Shown in pieces: positions 46,786 to 55,167 of a stretch of DNA of 64,000 nt (its first letter is position 1; every line of letters starts with the position of its first letter). Location of the stretch: NCBI GenBank assembly GCA_964420925.1, contig CAYQVB010000021.1, forward strand, positions 1 through 64,000, given 5' to 3'. The translations under genes were made by a program, and so were the position numbers. The stretch comes from JAJEAD01 sp964420925 (GTDB lineage: Bacteria > Pseudomonadota > Gammaproteobacteria > HK1). The notes beneath the pieces were generated by a model. It was not told where the DNA came from. It made no database searches and saw only the letters and a program-made list of their open reading frames with translations.

Positions 46786-46929
46786 TTACAACGAGTTGAG
46801 TGCTCCATTCCGGGATGCGCTCAGCCTCGCGTCGATACCGGCCGCCGCCAAGCGCTCGCATCCTCGTCCCGGGATGACGGCGAATGCCGGGTTTCCATTG
46901 CCATCGTGGATGACCTGCGCTTTGGTCAT
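46786..46929 (-). pseudogene. Remnant of an antitoxin gene (N-terminal part)
   Basis: A 47-codon frame beginning MTKAQVIHDGNGNPAFAVIP, an N-terminus typical of small antitoxins of the kind that begin with a beta-strand, a DGxGNPAFAVIP turn and then a helix. It has a strong ribosome binding site (AGGAGGGCGAC before ATG 46929), but homology-like character fades after residue 20 and it stops in the A/T-rich region in front of the defence operon. No partner toxin is seen. Probably the broken end of a lost toxin-antitoxin module. Confidence 0.5.
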
Positions 46930-47034
46930 GTCGCCCTCCTATGCTCTCGTCACAACTGGAGCTCGTGCTCCCTCGACTCCCGGGCGCGACGGACTGAGCA
47001 GACGACCGAGTCGCGACTCACGGCCTCCCCCTCT

Positions 47035-48228
47035 CTACCCCTTCACGCACACGACCTGCCTGAGCGCGTGCACGACCTCGACCAAGTCATCCTGATTGGC
47101 CATTACGGTTTCGATGTCCTTGTACGCGGCCGGGATCTCGTCGACAACTCCCGCATCCTTCCGGCACTCGACCCCGGCCGTCTGCCGGACCAGATCGTCC
47201 GCGCTGAACGCCTTCTTCGCCTGTGAGCGCGACATCCGGCGTCCCGCGCCGTGGGCGCAGGAGCAGAAGCTCTCCTCGTTGCCCTTGCCACGCACGATGT
47301 AGGACTTCGCCCCCATCGAGCCCGGGATGATCCCGAGCTCGCCGAGGCCGGCACGGATCGCACCTTTCCGAGTGACGTACACATCGATGTCGAAGTGGTG
47401 CTCGCGGACCACGTAGTTGTGATGGCAGTTGACCGCGTGCTCCGTGACCTCGAATGGCGGGAGGGTGACATGCAGCGCATCGAGAACGAGCTCGAGCATC
47501 TGAACGCGGTTCTCGGAGGCATAGTCCTGCGCCCAACCGAGCGCCTGGACATAGAGGTCGAAGGACTCCGTGCCCTCGCGCAGGTAGGCGAGGTTCTTGT
47601 CCGGCAGCTTGACGTCGAGCGCGAGCATCTCCTCGCGGGCGAGTGCGATGAAGTGACGACCGATCCGATTTCCGATCCCTCTCGATCCCGAGTGGAGCAT
47701 CACCCACACGCGGTCCAATTCGTCGAGGCAGACCTCGATGAAGTGGTTGCCGCCTCCGAGCGTGCCGAGCTGGCGTTGCCACCCGTCCCGGGTTTTCATC
47801 ATCGTGGCAAGGGCCGACACCCGGTCGACGAGGGCATCGTAGCCCTTCTTCAGACGCTCGACCCCGCTCGTTCGTACATCGCGTTCGTCGTGCATGTGGA
47901 AGCCGACCGGCACCCGCGCTTCGATCTCCGATCGAAGGGTGCTGAGCGAATCCGGTAACGCGATTGCGTCGATCGAGAGCCGGGCGGCGATCATCCCGCA
48001 GCCGATATCCACTCCGACCGCAGCCGGAACGATCGCGTCGCGAGTCGGAATCACCGAGCCAACGCTCGCCCCGATTCCGGGGTGTACATCCGGCATTGCC
48101 GCCACATACGGGTACACGAAGGGCAAGTGCGCGACGTGTTCGAGCTGCTGCACGGCATTATGTGTGACATCCTCGGTCCAGATGCGCACCGGCACCGGGG
48201 TGTGCTCGATGGTCCGCTTGACGGTCAT
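47035..48228 (-). CDS. rtcB: RNA-splicing/repair ligase RtcB
   Basis: A 397-residue RtcB ligase that joins 2',3'-cyclic-phosphate or 3'-phosphate RNA ends to 5'-OH ends using GTP and manganese. The metal-binding and guanylylation motifs are visible: HPGIGASVGSVI, GVDIGCGMIAARL (cysteine ligand), LGGGNHFIEV, MLHSGSRGIGNRIG, NCHHNYV and CAHGAGRRMSRSQAKK, where the histidine before GAGR is the GMP acceptor. ATG 48228 (MTVKRTIEHTPV) is chosen; the frame is open to 48441 without family similarity. The slipin gene is directly upstream on the same strand. Confidence 0.94.
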   Translation of the reverse strand: MTVKRTIEHTPVPVRIWTEDVTHNAVQQLEHVAHLPFVYPYVAAMPDVHPGIGASVGSVIPTRDAIVPAAVGVDIGCGMIAARLSIDAIALPDSLSTLRSEIEARVPVGFHMHDERDVRTSGVERLKKGYDALVDRVSALATMMKTRDGWQRQLGTLGGGNHFIEVCLDELDRVWVMLHSGSRGIGNRIGRHFIALAREEMLALDVKLPDKNLAYLREGTESFDLYVQALGWAQDYASENRVQMLELVLDALHVTLPPFEVTEHAVNCHHNYVVREHHFDIDVYVTRKGAIRAGLGELGIIPGSMGAKSYIVRGKGNEESFCSCAHGAGRRMSRSQAKKAFSADDLVRQTAGVECRKDAGVVDEIPAAYKDIETVMANQDDLVEVVHALRQVVCVKG

Positions 48229-48440
48229 CGCTTCATATCCTCTCGTCTTCGGCTCTCGACGATACCCGGACAGCTTCGATCGCCAGCGAAATGCGCAAAA
48301 CCAACGAGGTATGGGAAGTACCATATGGGCCGGAATCCGGAAAGCCCGGTCCCGGCTGCGCCGGCCCGGAGTGCCTTTCCCGAGACGGGCGGGGGATCCG
48401 TTCCCCGCTCCGTCCCGGGAAGGCTTGGCGTGCCGCTGCA

Positions 48441-49595
48441 TCAGTCGGCCTTGATCCCGATGCGCACGGTGTCGTGGAGGACGCCGTCCAAACCGCCGAA
48501 GACGGTCAGACGCTCGACCTTGTCCGCCACCTTCTCTAGCGCCTCCAGCTCCTTGAGGCGCATGAGGGTCGGGTTCTCGTCCATGAGCCGGGCCGTGTTG
48601 AGCAGCGAACGGGTCGCCGCCGTCTCTTCACGGCGCTTGATGACGTTGGCCTGCGCGACCTTCTCCGCCTCGACGACCTGGTTGAAGAGCTCGCGCATGT
48701 CGCCGGGGAGGATCAGGTCCTTGACACCCACCCCCGTCACCTCGATTCCGTGCACCGCGACCTTCTCGCACACGTAGTCGAGAACCGACCGGTCGAGTTG
48801 TCCCTTGTTCTCGAGCAGCGCGTCCAGGGTGCGGGTACCGACCGCCTGCCGGAGACCGAACTGGAGCTCTCGGTAGAGGTAGTCGGTGAAGCGATCCAAA
48901 GTGCTCCGCGCCTTCACCGGATCCGAGACCCGGTACGACGCGGTCATGTTCACTCGAATCGTCACCTTGTCCCGGGTCAGGATCTCCTGGCCCTGGACCT
49001 CCATCGGCTGCAGGCGTTGGTCGATCTGCTCGACCTTTACGGTCCGGTTGAAGGTCCAGTACGCGTACCGCCCCGGATCGAGCGTGCGCACGAGCCGGCC
49101 GTCCACCAGCAACAGGCCGAGGTGGCGGTCGGCAACCTCGGCCACGTACACGTAGCGATAGCGTAGCTTGGCGAGCGCCGACTCCTCGCGGGGCCGCGCG
49201 AGCAACGACAGCACCGGCTCCGAGACTTCCGGATCGGCGTCGAGGTCGATCGGATCGACACGCACCTCAGCCGCGTCCTTCCAGTAGTACCGGCGCGAGC
49301 CCGGCGGCAACACATCGGTGAGAACACCGTCTACGTAGACCAGTCCCGCCTCGTCGTCGCCGAGACGCACGATGATGAAATGGTCCTCGAGGAGCGCCGG
49401 CACCGAGCGGGCCAGCACGTCCAGGTGCGGGTGCTGGAACTCAACCCGCGAAATGTCGTGGATCTCGACCTCCACTCGACGGTGCGGATCGGCGATCCGG
49501 AGTACCCCCGGTGCGAGCACGGCCTGAAGCAATCGGTCCCGAAAGAGCAGGCCCCGCTCGTGCCGGGCAATAACGATACGTTTGTAGGGATACAT
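48441..49595 (-). CDS. Slipin, SPFH/band 7 protein
   Basis: A 384-residue SPFH protein. The band 7 core is recognisable in RYAYWTFNRTVKVEQIDQRL, ILTRDKVTIRVNMTASYRV and GVKDLILPGDMRELFNQVVEA, ending in a helical region with NVIKRREETAATRSLLNTAR. It lacks a clear N-terminal membrane helix. Slipin genes are recurrently paired with rtcB in bacterial RNA-repair loci. Stop to the RtcB start is 212 bases. Two tRNA-like elements lie upstream in the same orientation. Its role in the RNA-repair system is not known. Confidence 0.88.
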   Translation of the reverse strand: MYPYKRIVIARHERGLLFRDRLLQAVLAPGVLRIADPHRRVEVEIHDISRVEFQHPHLDVLARSVPALLEDHFIIVRLGDDEAGLVYVDGVLTDVLPPGSRRYYWKDAAEVRVDPIDLDADPEVSEPVLSLLARPREESALAKLRYRYVYVAEVADRHLGLLLVDGRLVRTLDPGRYAYWTFNRTVKVEQIDQRLQPMEVQGQEILTRDKVTIRVNMTASYRVSDPVKARSTLDRFTDYLYRELQFGLRQAVGTRTLDALLENKGQLDRSVLDYVCEKVAVHGIEVTGVGVKDLILPGDMRELFNQVVEAEKVAQANVIKRREETAATRSLLNTARLMDENPTLMRLKELEALEKVADKVERLTVFGGLDGVLHDTVRIGIKAD

Positions 49596-49999
49596 CGCTT
49601 TGCCCTCCTGAGCGAAATGGTTGATGGATGGTTCTCATGGCCTTCCTCTTCACCGGTACTCGCGCGAGCGAGACGCCACCGACCGGCATGGTCAGGTTCC
49701 AGACACGGCTTCACTTCTCCTCTGTTGCGAAAATGCTCGATTCATGGGATTCACTGGCAAATGCAGGATATGGGTGGAGGCGGCCCACGACGGTGGGCGG
49801 GCGCCGCGGGTGCACCATTGCGAGACCGCCGGCCGGTCGATCGCGGTCCATTCCATCGGAAGACAGGACCTCCCGGTCCGATCCGCGACCGCCGTAGCGG
49901 CGGCTTGGCGACAGCGCGGCACATCGGCGCTCAAGGTCGCATCCGGCGCTGTGCTCGCATGACTGGGCGTCACGCGCGCACCGGACCGCCTCCAGGGAT
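49596..49999 (-). other. Non-coding gap between tRNA-like RNA and slipin
   Basis: The 404 bases upstream of slipin contain no reading frame with gene-like features on either strand. GGAGGGC before 49595 is the slipin ribosome binding site. A transcript starting at the tRNA-like elements would cross this region into slipin and rtcB; I see no terminator with a T-tract in between on the minus strand. Confidence 0.5.
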
Positions 50000-50080
50000 G
50001 GTGCTGACGTGCACCAGGACGGCGGATTCGAACCGCAAGGCTTTGCAGGCCTCTTTCCAGCGAGCGGATTTTCAGTCCGC
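50000..50080 (-). ncRNA. Second tRNA-like element: anticodon-, variable- and T-arm-like hairpins
   Basis: Read on the minus strand: a 5-bp stem GCGGA/TCCGC with the seven-base loop CTGAAAA (50080-50064); then CGCTGG (50062-50057), complementary to CCAGCG just before the first element; a variable-arm-like hairpin AGGC/GCCT; a T-arm-like hairpin GCGG-TTCGAAT-CCGC (50036-50022); and a last hairpin GGTGC/GCACC (50015-50000). It looks like the 3' half of a class II tRNA without its own D arm and 5' acceptor strand. Not a functional tRNA in this form. Confidence 0.55.
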
Positions 50081-50085
50081 CGAGT

Positions 50086-50158
50086 TCCGAAGGAGGGAAT
50101 CGAACCCTCGACCGCGTGATTATGAGTCACGTGCTCTGTCCAACTGAGCTACTTCGCT
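50086..50158 (-). ncRNA. tRNA-Met(CAU)-like RNA with mispaired acceptor end
   Basis: A 73-base cloverleaf: D arm GCTC/GAGC with loop AGTTGGACA, anticodon stem CGTGA/TCACG with loop CTCATAA (anticodon CAT at 50124-50122), variable CGGTC, T arm GAGGG/CCCTC with loop TTCGATT. The acceptor strands AGCGAAG and CTTCGGA pair at only five of seven positions, the outer two being A-A and G-G, and no CCA is encoded. Upstream CCAGCG pairs instead with CGCTGG inside the second element, enclosing this cloverleaf in a larger fold. Could be a degenerate tRNA-Met or a dedicated tRNA mimic. Confidence 0.65.
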
Positions 50159-50160
50159 GG

Positions 50161-50490
50161 CATAACGAGCCGCCGACACCGAATGGCACACGCCGTGCGA
50201 TGCTGAGCCTGAGCGCGCCGGACCGGTGTGCAGAACCGGAACCGCTATTCGAACCGCGATCTCGTTACTCGGTGGACGAGCGCCGCAGTGGCGGCCGTCC
50301 TTATTCGTTCGGCACGTCGTGGACGCGCCGTTGCAGACCCGGCGGCACCGGACGGGGCGGTGCGGGCCATCCGGTACGCGGTACCGTGGGCAGGGGCCTG
50401 CATCCGCTCCGGCGCCGCCGGGCGATCGAAGATGTCCGAGCTGTCAAAGAGCATTCCGGGTGCTTGGGCATCCGGCTTCGGGGCAACAAA
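50161..50490. other. Non-coding gap between tRNA-like RNA and hicBA-side terminator
   Basis: No supported gene in 330 bases. One isolated GGTTCGAAT (minus strand, near 50250) recalls a T loop but its flanks pair for only three bases, so it is not called. The promoter of the tRNA-like RNA would be expected here. Confidence 0.4.
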
Positions 50491-50522
50491 AACCCCGGTC
50501 AAGCCACGTGCCTGCCGGGGTT
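50491..50522 (-). terminator. Terminator downstream of the hicB/hicA remnant
   Basis: Stem AACCCCGG (50491-50498) with CCGGGGTT (50515-50522) and a 16-base loop. On the minus strand it is followed by TTTTTGTT after the stem, so it fits termination of leftward transcription from hicB; on the plus strand the tail is only CTTTGT. It insulates the tRNA-like/slipin/rtcB unit from hicB. Confidence 0.65.
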
Positions 50523-50781
50523 CTTTGTCCGGGAGACAGGTGGCGGATGTTTCTTCCGCGGGTCTCCCGGCCGATGTTCGGGAGACCTACCTCATGATCA
50601 CACCGCTAATGCGCTGCACGGCGCAGAGCGGACGCGATCCGCGCTCGTCGAGCGCAGGCATCGGCACTGCCCGGCGACGCGGCCGGCGTGTTCCGTTCCG
50701 TGATATCAGCAGTGTTTTCGACAAGTTCGTACTCTCGCTCACGGCGCGCAACATCGCGCCTCCTCGAAAGGGCGGCGCCCT

Positions 50782-50874
50782 CTATGTGTCATCCATGAAG
50801 TTGTCAAGCGAGTATTTCAGTGACTCGAGAATGCGGCACACCTCCCGCCCCGATAGAACCCGCAGCCTAGCCAA
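50782..50874 (-). pseudogene. hicA: hicA toxin remnant
   Basis: A 30-codon frame overlapping the hicB stop, starting at a TTG (50874): after five residues comes VLSGREVCRILESL, the N-terminal pattern of HicA toxins, then unrelated residues and a stop. HicA is normally about 60 residues with a catalytic histidine in a GSH motif, which is absent. The toxin is therefore truncated and presumably inactive while the antitoxin persists. Confidence 0.6.
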
Positions 50875-51088
50875 CCGCCACCTCGACATGGGTGACGTAG
50901 AACTCGCTCCGGGTCCGCCGCTCGACCTCTTCCGCTGGCGCCATCTCAAAGAACAGCGTCAACGCCTCCTCGAGGTTGTCGCGCGCCTCGACCACGCTGT
51001 CCCCCTGGCTGGCGATATCCAGCTCAGGACAAAGCGCGACATAGCCCTCGCCATCGCGCTCGACAATCGCCGTCAGCCGCCTGTTCAT
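50867..51088 (-). CDS. hicB: HicB-like antitoxin
   Basis: A 73-residue HicB-type domain: LTAIVERDGEGYVALCPELDIASQGDSVVEARDNLEEAL shows the characteristic strand, CPELDIASQGDS turn and EARDNLEEAL helix. ATG 51088 is chosen; longer in-frame extension to 51850 is not coding. It has no C-terminal DNA-binding extension, as in short HicB forms. Its toxin partner is the broken frame just downstream. Confidence 0.8.
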   Translation of the reverse strand: MNRRLTAIVERDGEGYVALCPELDIASQGDSVVEARDNLEEALTLFFEMAPAEEVERRTRSEFYVTHVEVAVG

Positions 51089-51339
51089 GTCCGCTCTGCT
51101 TCCCGGTTCCGGCAGCCTGCCGGGGATCGCAGCACTCTGGCATCGCTCTTCGCCGGCGGCAATGGTGCCGGTACCCCTGTGGGAACCCTCGCCATACAGA
51201 TATCCAATCCGGAGGATGCCTCGGATGATCTCGGGCTCGGCGGAAACAGCTACCGCCTCATGTCCGTGACGGCCTCGTACTCTGTCGCGCCATCCGCTTT
51301 GCCGGTGAAAAGAGCCGGTTTCCATACTGGCAATAGAGA

Positions 51340-51693
51340 TCAAGCATCCACGAGAATCTCGAACCCACCGAAGATCATGCGCTTGCCGTCGAAGGGCATC
51401 GGGTTCGCGTCCGGTTGGAGACGGGGATCGGCCAGGATCTTCGGCACCGCCTCGTCGCGAACTTCGCGTGACGGCCAGAGGATCCACGAGAAGCAGACGG
51501 TCTCGTCTTCCCGGCATTGGACGGCCATGGGAAACGATGTCACCTCGCCGTCGGGCACGTCGTCGCCCCAGCATTCCACCACCGAGAGCGCGCCGAGCTC
51601 CTTGAACACCTCGGCCGCCGCCGCGGCATGCTGTCGATAGGCATCCTTGTTGGCGGTTGGCACCGCCGCGACAATTCCGTCCACGTACGGCAT
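51340..51693 (-). CDS. DUF1428 family protein
   Basis: A 117-residue protein of the DUF1428 (dimeric alpha-beta barrel-like) family: MPYVDGIVAAVPTANKDAYR at the start and the KRMIFGGFEILVD end are family hallmarks, with ECWGDDVPDGEVTSFPMAV in the middle. Start ATG 51693 is the family start; an upstream ATG at 51720 adds nine residues. No biochemical role is established; members of related folds are small-molecule or colour-reaction enzymes. Confidence 0.88.
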   Translation of the reverse strand: MPYVDGIVAAVPTANKDAYRQHAAAAAEVFKELGALSVVECWGDDVPDGEVTSFPMAVQCREDETVCFSWILWPSREVRDEAVPKILADPRLQPDANPMPFDGKRMIFGGFEILVDA

Positions 51694-51866
51694 CGCCTGC
51701 TCCTGACAACTCGGGCTCAAGACTCCAGAATGCCTGAATTCCCGCTCCCCGGGGAGACGCCATGACCTGCGGCCTTTCGTGGATTCCCATGTACACGCGG
51801 TCGTGTTCGGATGAGCTGGCCACGGTCAGGGAACCTGCCCCCGCTGTCACGCAAGGAACTCAAAGA

Positions 51867-52042
51867 GTGGATTCCCGCTTCCGCGGGAATGACGGAGAAG
51901 CCGAAGCACGCCACTCATCGTCATACCCGCGGAAGCCTGCCATGGCCAGAGGATCTGTCCCCGCTGTTGCGAAGGGAACATCGGGGGAGTACACGCCTTC
52001 GAGTCGCCTGTTCCCGTCATTCCCGCGGAAGCGGGAATCCAC
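51867..52042. repeat. Repeat element, full copy A with terminal inverted repeats
   Basis: A 176-bp unit bounded by GTGGATTCCCGC/GCGGGAATGACGG arms in opposite orientation (51867-51895 and 52014-52042). The interior, read on the minus strand, has GACTCGAAGGCG, CCCGATGTTCCC and CTCTGGCCATGGCAGGCTTCC in common with copies at 30549 and 1355. A further half-repeat GTGGATTCCC lies at 51779. No reading frame is evident inside, so it is a non-autonomous, MITE-like element. It lies in the 467-bp gap before the hydrolase gene, which otherwise shows nothing. Confidence 0.75.
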
Positions 52043-52160
52043 CCGAGCCGAGATGGCGGGGAGTTTTCCACCCAAGCAGGAATCCACTCGATTGACTGAT
52101 CGCGGATGCATAAGCCGGCGATTGACGGGAAGCAGAATCCGTGTCGCCCGCGGAGTCGTA

Positions 52161-53153
52161 ATGGCGTGGCTCGGCCTCTTCGCGGTCGGTTCGCTCGCGC
52201 TCGCGGCCGAACCTTCGGTATCCGAGCTCGAGTCTCCGCCTGGGGTCATGGTGGAGATAGGCAGCCACCGACTTCATGTCCACTGCACGGGCGAGGGATC
52301 GCCTGTCGTGATCTTCGAATCGGGGCTCGGCGGCACTTCGCTCGACTGGAGCAGAGTGCAGCCCGCGGTCTCCGAGTTCACTCGGGCCTGCAGCTACGAC
52401 CGGGCGGGCTACGGCTGGAGCGATCCCGGCCCGCGCCCTCGCCATGCGGTTCGGCTCGCGGCAGAGCTCGACCGGCTTCTCCTCTCCGCGGGAGTTCCGC
52501 CCCCTTACGTGCTGGTCGGCCACTCCTTCGGCGGACTCACCGTTCGCATCCTTGCCGCACGGCGGGAGCAGACGGTGGCCGGGCTGGTGCTGGTCGATAC
52601 GGTGCACGAGCGTCAGTTCCAGCACATGAAGGCGGTGGGTGTGCACACTCCGACCGCGCCCACCGGCCGCAGATTCGTGATCACCAACCCCGGAATCGTG
52701 CCGGAGGGACTGCCGGAATCCGTGAAACCCCTGGCGCAGCGCCTTGCCGCGATGCCCAAGGCGGTGCGGGCCCTCTACGGCGAGCTCGAGTGGATGCGCA
52801 CGAGCGCGCGTCAGGTGGGATCGATTCGCCGCGTTCCCGACGCTCCGGTCATCGTGCTCTCGCGAGGGCCGCGCCCCGGCGACACTTCCTTGGAAACGGC
52901 TCGCCTAGACGGAGCCTGGCTCGACCTCCAGCATCGTCTTGCGGGCTCTATGAGCAACAGCGCGATCCAGGTGGTCGATGACAGTGGTCACCACATCCAC
53001 CTGGATCGCCCGGAACAGGTCGTCGCCGCGATCCGTGCGCTGGTCGAGGCGGTTCGCACCGAGCCAGCCCTGGACTCTTCTCGAGTCGCTGCGAGTCGGG
53101 AGGGGGAATCCACCCCTGACCCGTGGCCTGGATCGCTTCGAGAGAGTCGCTGA
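52161..53153 (+). CDS. Alpha/beta hydrolase, exported
   Basis: A hydrolase of about 330 residues. The oxyanion region is VIFESGLGGTSLDW, the nucleophile elbow is VLVGHSFGGLTVRI near residue 118, and the catalytic histidine is in DDSGHHIHLDRPE near the end. ATG 52161 gives a short hydrophobic start (AWLGLFAVGSLALAAEPS) that looks like a signal peptide; an upstream non-ATG start is possible. The substrate is unknown. It ends 99 bases before fhcD and is probably unrelated to the H4MPT genes. Confidence 0.78.
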   Translation: MAWLGLFAVGSLALAAEPSVSELESPPGVMVEIGSHRLHVHCTGEGSPVVIFESGLGGTSLDWSRVQPAVSEFTRACSYDRAGYGWSDPGPRPRHAVRLAAELDRLLLSAGVPPPYVLVGHSFGGLTVRILAARREQTVAGLVLVDTVHERQFQHMKAVGVHTPTAPTGRRFVITNPGIVPEGLPESVKPLAQRLAAMPKAVRALYGELEWMRTSARQVGSIRRVPDAPVIVLSRGPRPGDTSLETARLDGAWLDLQHRLAGSMSNSAIQVVDDSGHHIHLDRPEQVVAAIRALVEAVRTEPALDSSRVAASREGESTPDPWPGSLRESR

Positions 53154-53251
53154 TTCGCGATTTGGAAGGCGACTTGGCGAAGTCGCAAGCGGCGGGGTAT
53201 GTTCACGAGCAGGGCTCCACCATCACGCGACCGGAAACCGAGGCATCTCTC

Positions 53252-54154
53252 ATGGCGAAGCTCAAGATAAACGGCGTATCCATCCAGGACGACTACTCCG
53301 AGACCTTCAGCGGACGGCTGGCACGCGTGCTCGTCACCAGCGTCAACCGGCGCTGGGCGCTGGAAGCAGCCATGGAGACCAAGGGGCTCGGCCGCTCCGC
53401 CACCGCCCCGCCCTGCGAAGCGACCCTGGAGCGCGAGGTGCCGCCGGAGGAGACTCCCGACGGGCGCCCCGGATTCATCATTCAGATGATGGACCGGAAG
53501 CTCGAGCACCTCGCCAGGTGCCTGGTGCTCCGAATCCGCAAGGGCGCGCTGCCCAACCCCAAGACCAGCGTGTTCGATGCGCTTCCCCCGGAGCTTGCCG
53601 AGGAGTCGATCGACATGGAGGGCACCATCATCCAGCGCTTCGGGGACGGCTACGAAGAGGCGGACACCGTCTTCGGGCGCGAGGTGTTTCGGGTGCCGAA
53701 GATGGATGGCGCCTTTCACGTCGAACGGCGCTTCGGAGTGGTGCGCGAAGCGGTCACCGGAGGCATGTTCCTCATCCTCGCGACGGACGACGAAAGGGCT
53801 CTGCAAGCGGCGGAGGCGGCGCTGGAAGCGGTGTCGAAGGTCCCCCTGGCCGTAGTCAAGAATGCGGCCAGCGGGTCGAAGGTCGGCGCCCGCAACTACG
53901 AGGACATGGTGGCGACCACCAATCACCACTACTGCCCGATGCTGGCCGGGGACTCGGAGAGCGCACTGCCGGACTCGGTACGCTGCGTCTACGAGATCAT
54001 CGTCAGCGCACCCCGCCTCGACGAAGTACGCGAGGGAATGCGGGTCGGCATCGAAGCGGCCACCTCGGTCGACGGCGTGGTGGAGATCCACACCGCCAAC
54101 TACGGCGGCAAGCTGGGCAAGGGCAAGATCCACCTGCACAGCCTCTTCGGATAG
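53252..54154 (+). CDS. fhcD: Formylmethanofuran:H4MPT formyltransferase (FhcD/Ftr)
   Basis: A 300-residue subunit D of the formyltransferase/hydrolase complex, which transfers the formyl group between H4MPT and methanofuran on the way to formate. Family sequences include PPEETPDGRPGFIIQMM, FGDGYEEADTVFGREV and GARNYEDMVATTNHHYCP. ATG 53252 (MAKLKINGVSIQDDY) is the expected start. Usually fhcABC are adjacent; here only D is present and begins the block of H4MPT genes. Confidence 0.94.
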   Translation: MAKLKINGVSIQDDYSETFSGRLARVLVTSVNRRWALEAAMETKGLGRSATAPPCEATLEREVPPEETPDGRPGFIIQMMDRKLEHLARCLVLRIRKGALPNPKTSVFDALPPELAEESIDMEGTIIQRFGDGYEEADTVFGREVFRVPKMDGAFHVERRFGVVREAVTGGMFLILATDDERALQAAEAALEAVSKVPLAVVKNAASGSKVGARNYEDMVATTNHHYCPMLAGDSESALPDSVRCVYEIIVSAPRLDEVREGMRVGIEAATSVDGVVEIHTANYGGKLGKGKIHLHSLFG

Positions 54155-54173
54155 GCGCCCGCGCGGATTCCGC

Positions 54174-55151
54174 ATGTCGCGCCGTGCCGAGCACCGCGTC
54201 TGCATTCAGGCACCGGCCCGGCTGCACATGGGATTCGTCGATCTGCACGGCGGCCTGGGCCGCCGCTACGGCAGTCTCGGTCTCGCGCTGGAACGTCCTT
54301 TCACTCGCTTGCGTCTCACGAGCGCCGCGAGGACGAGCGCGGAGGGACCGGACGCAGCGCGCGCGACCCGCTACGCGAAGATGCTTGCGCAACACTTCAA
54401 CCTGTCGTCGGGCGTCCGCATCGACATTCAGGAGGCGATTCCTCCGCATGCCGGGCTCGGTTCCGGAACGCAGCTCGCGCTCAGCGTCGGCATCGGCATG
54501 GCGAGGCTCTTCGATCTCGATGCGGGCAGTCTCGAGATCGCGACCGTGCTCGGCCGGGGTGCGCGATCCGGCCTGGGTCTCGGGCTCTTCGAGCAGGGCG
54601 GCTTCGTGGTCGACGGCGGCAGTGCCGGCGGATACGCACCTCCTCCCATCATTGCTCGCCTGCCCTTCCCCCCCGAGTGGCGCCTGGTGCTCGTTTTCGA
54701 TCGCACCCGGGAGGGCGTGCACGGAGAGGCGGAGCGGGAAGCCTTTGCCGCGCTTCCCCCCTTTCCCGAGGCCGATGCCGCCGAACTCTGCCGGCTGGTG
54801 CTGATGCAGGTGCTGCCCGGCCTCGTGGAAGACGACCTCGGTGCGGTGGGCCCCGCATTGACCCGGATCCAGGCGCAGGTAGGGGATCACTTCGCAGCCG
54901 CGCAGGGTGGCCGCTTCGCAAGCCCCGGCGTGACCCGCGTTCTCGAGTGGCTGAGTGCGTGCGGCATAGAGGGATTCGGTCAGAGCTCCTGGGGGCCGAC
55001 CGGATTCGCCCTCTGTCCCGACGAGGAGACGGCGAAGCGGCTCGTGGCGGAGGCGAGACGCCGTTTCTCCGACGAGATCGCGTTAGACTTCGTCGTGACC
55101 CGCGGGCGCAATGAAGGTGCCGGCATCAGGAGCGATTCCCTCGTCCACTGA
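54174..55151 (+). CDS. Beta-ribofuranosylaminobenzene 5'-phosphate synthase
   Basis: A 325-residue GHMP-kinase-fold enzyme that condenses p-aminobenzoate-type substrate with PRPP, releasing pyrophosphate and CO2, the first committed step of (dephospho-)methanopterin side-chain synthesis. The ARLHMGFVDLHGGLGRRYGS start and PPHAGLGSGTQLALSVG glycine-rich motif near residue 88 are typical, as is SSWGPTGFALCP near the end. ATG 54174 is 19 bases after fhcD. It ties cofactor synthesis to the pathway operon. Confidence 0.92.
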   Translation: MSRRAEHRVCIQAPARLHMGFVDLHGGLGRRYGSLGLALERPFTRLRLTSAARTSAEGPDAARATRYAKMLAQHFNLSSGVRIDIQEAIPPHAGLGSGTQLALSVGIGMARLFDLDAGSLEIATVLGRGARSGLGLGLFEQGGFVVDGGSAGGYAPPPIIARLPFPPEWRLVLVFDRTREGVHGEAEREAFAALPPFPEADAAELCRLVLMQVLPGLVEDDLGAVGPALTRIQAQVGDHFAAAQGGRFASPGVTRVLEWLSACGIEGFGQSSWGPTGFALCPDEETAKRLVAEARRRFSDEIALDFVVTRGRNEGAGIRSDSLVH

Positions 55152-55167
55152 CGCACCGGAGCGAGCC

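Noticed and set aside
50235..50265. Third tRNA-like T arm (GGTTCGAAT) upstream of the ncRNA
   Set aside because: Flanking bases form only three pairs with a ten-base loop, so no T arm is supported.
50161..50740. Long plus-strand frame across the ncRNA-hicB gap
   Set aside because: Arg/Ser/Pro-rich shadow with no domain, crossing a terminator hairpin; not called.
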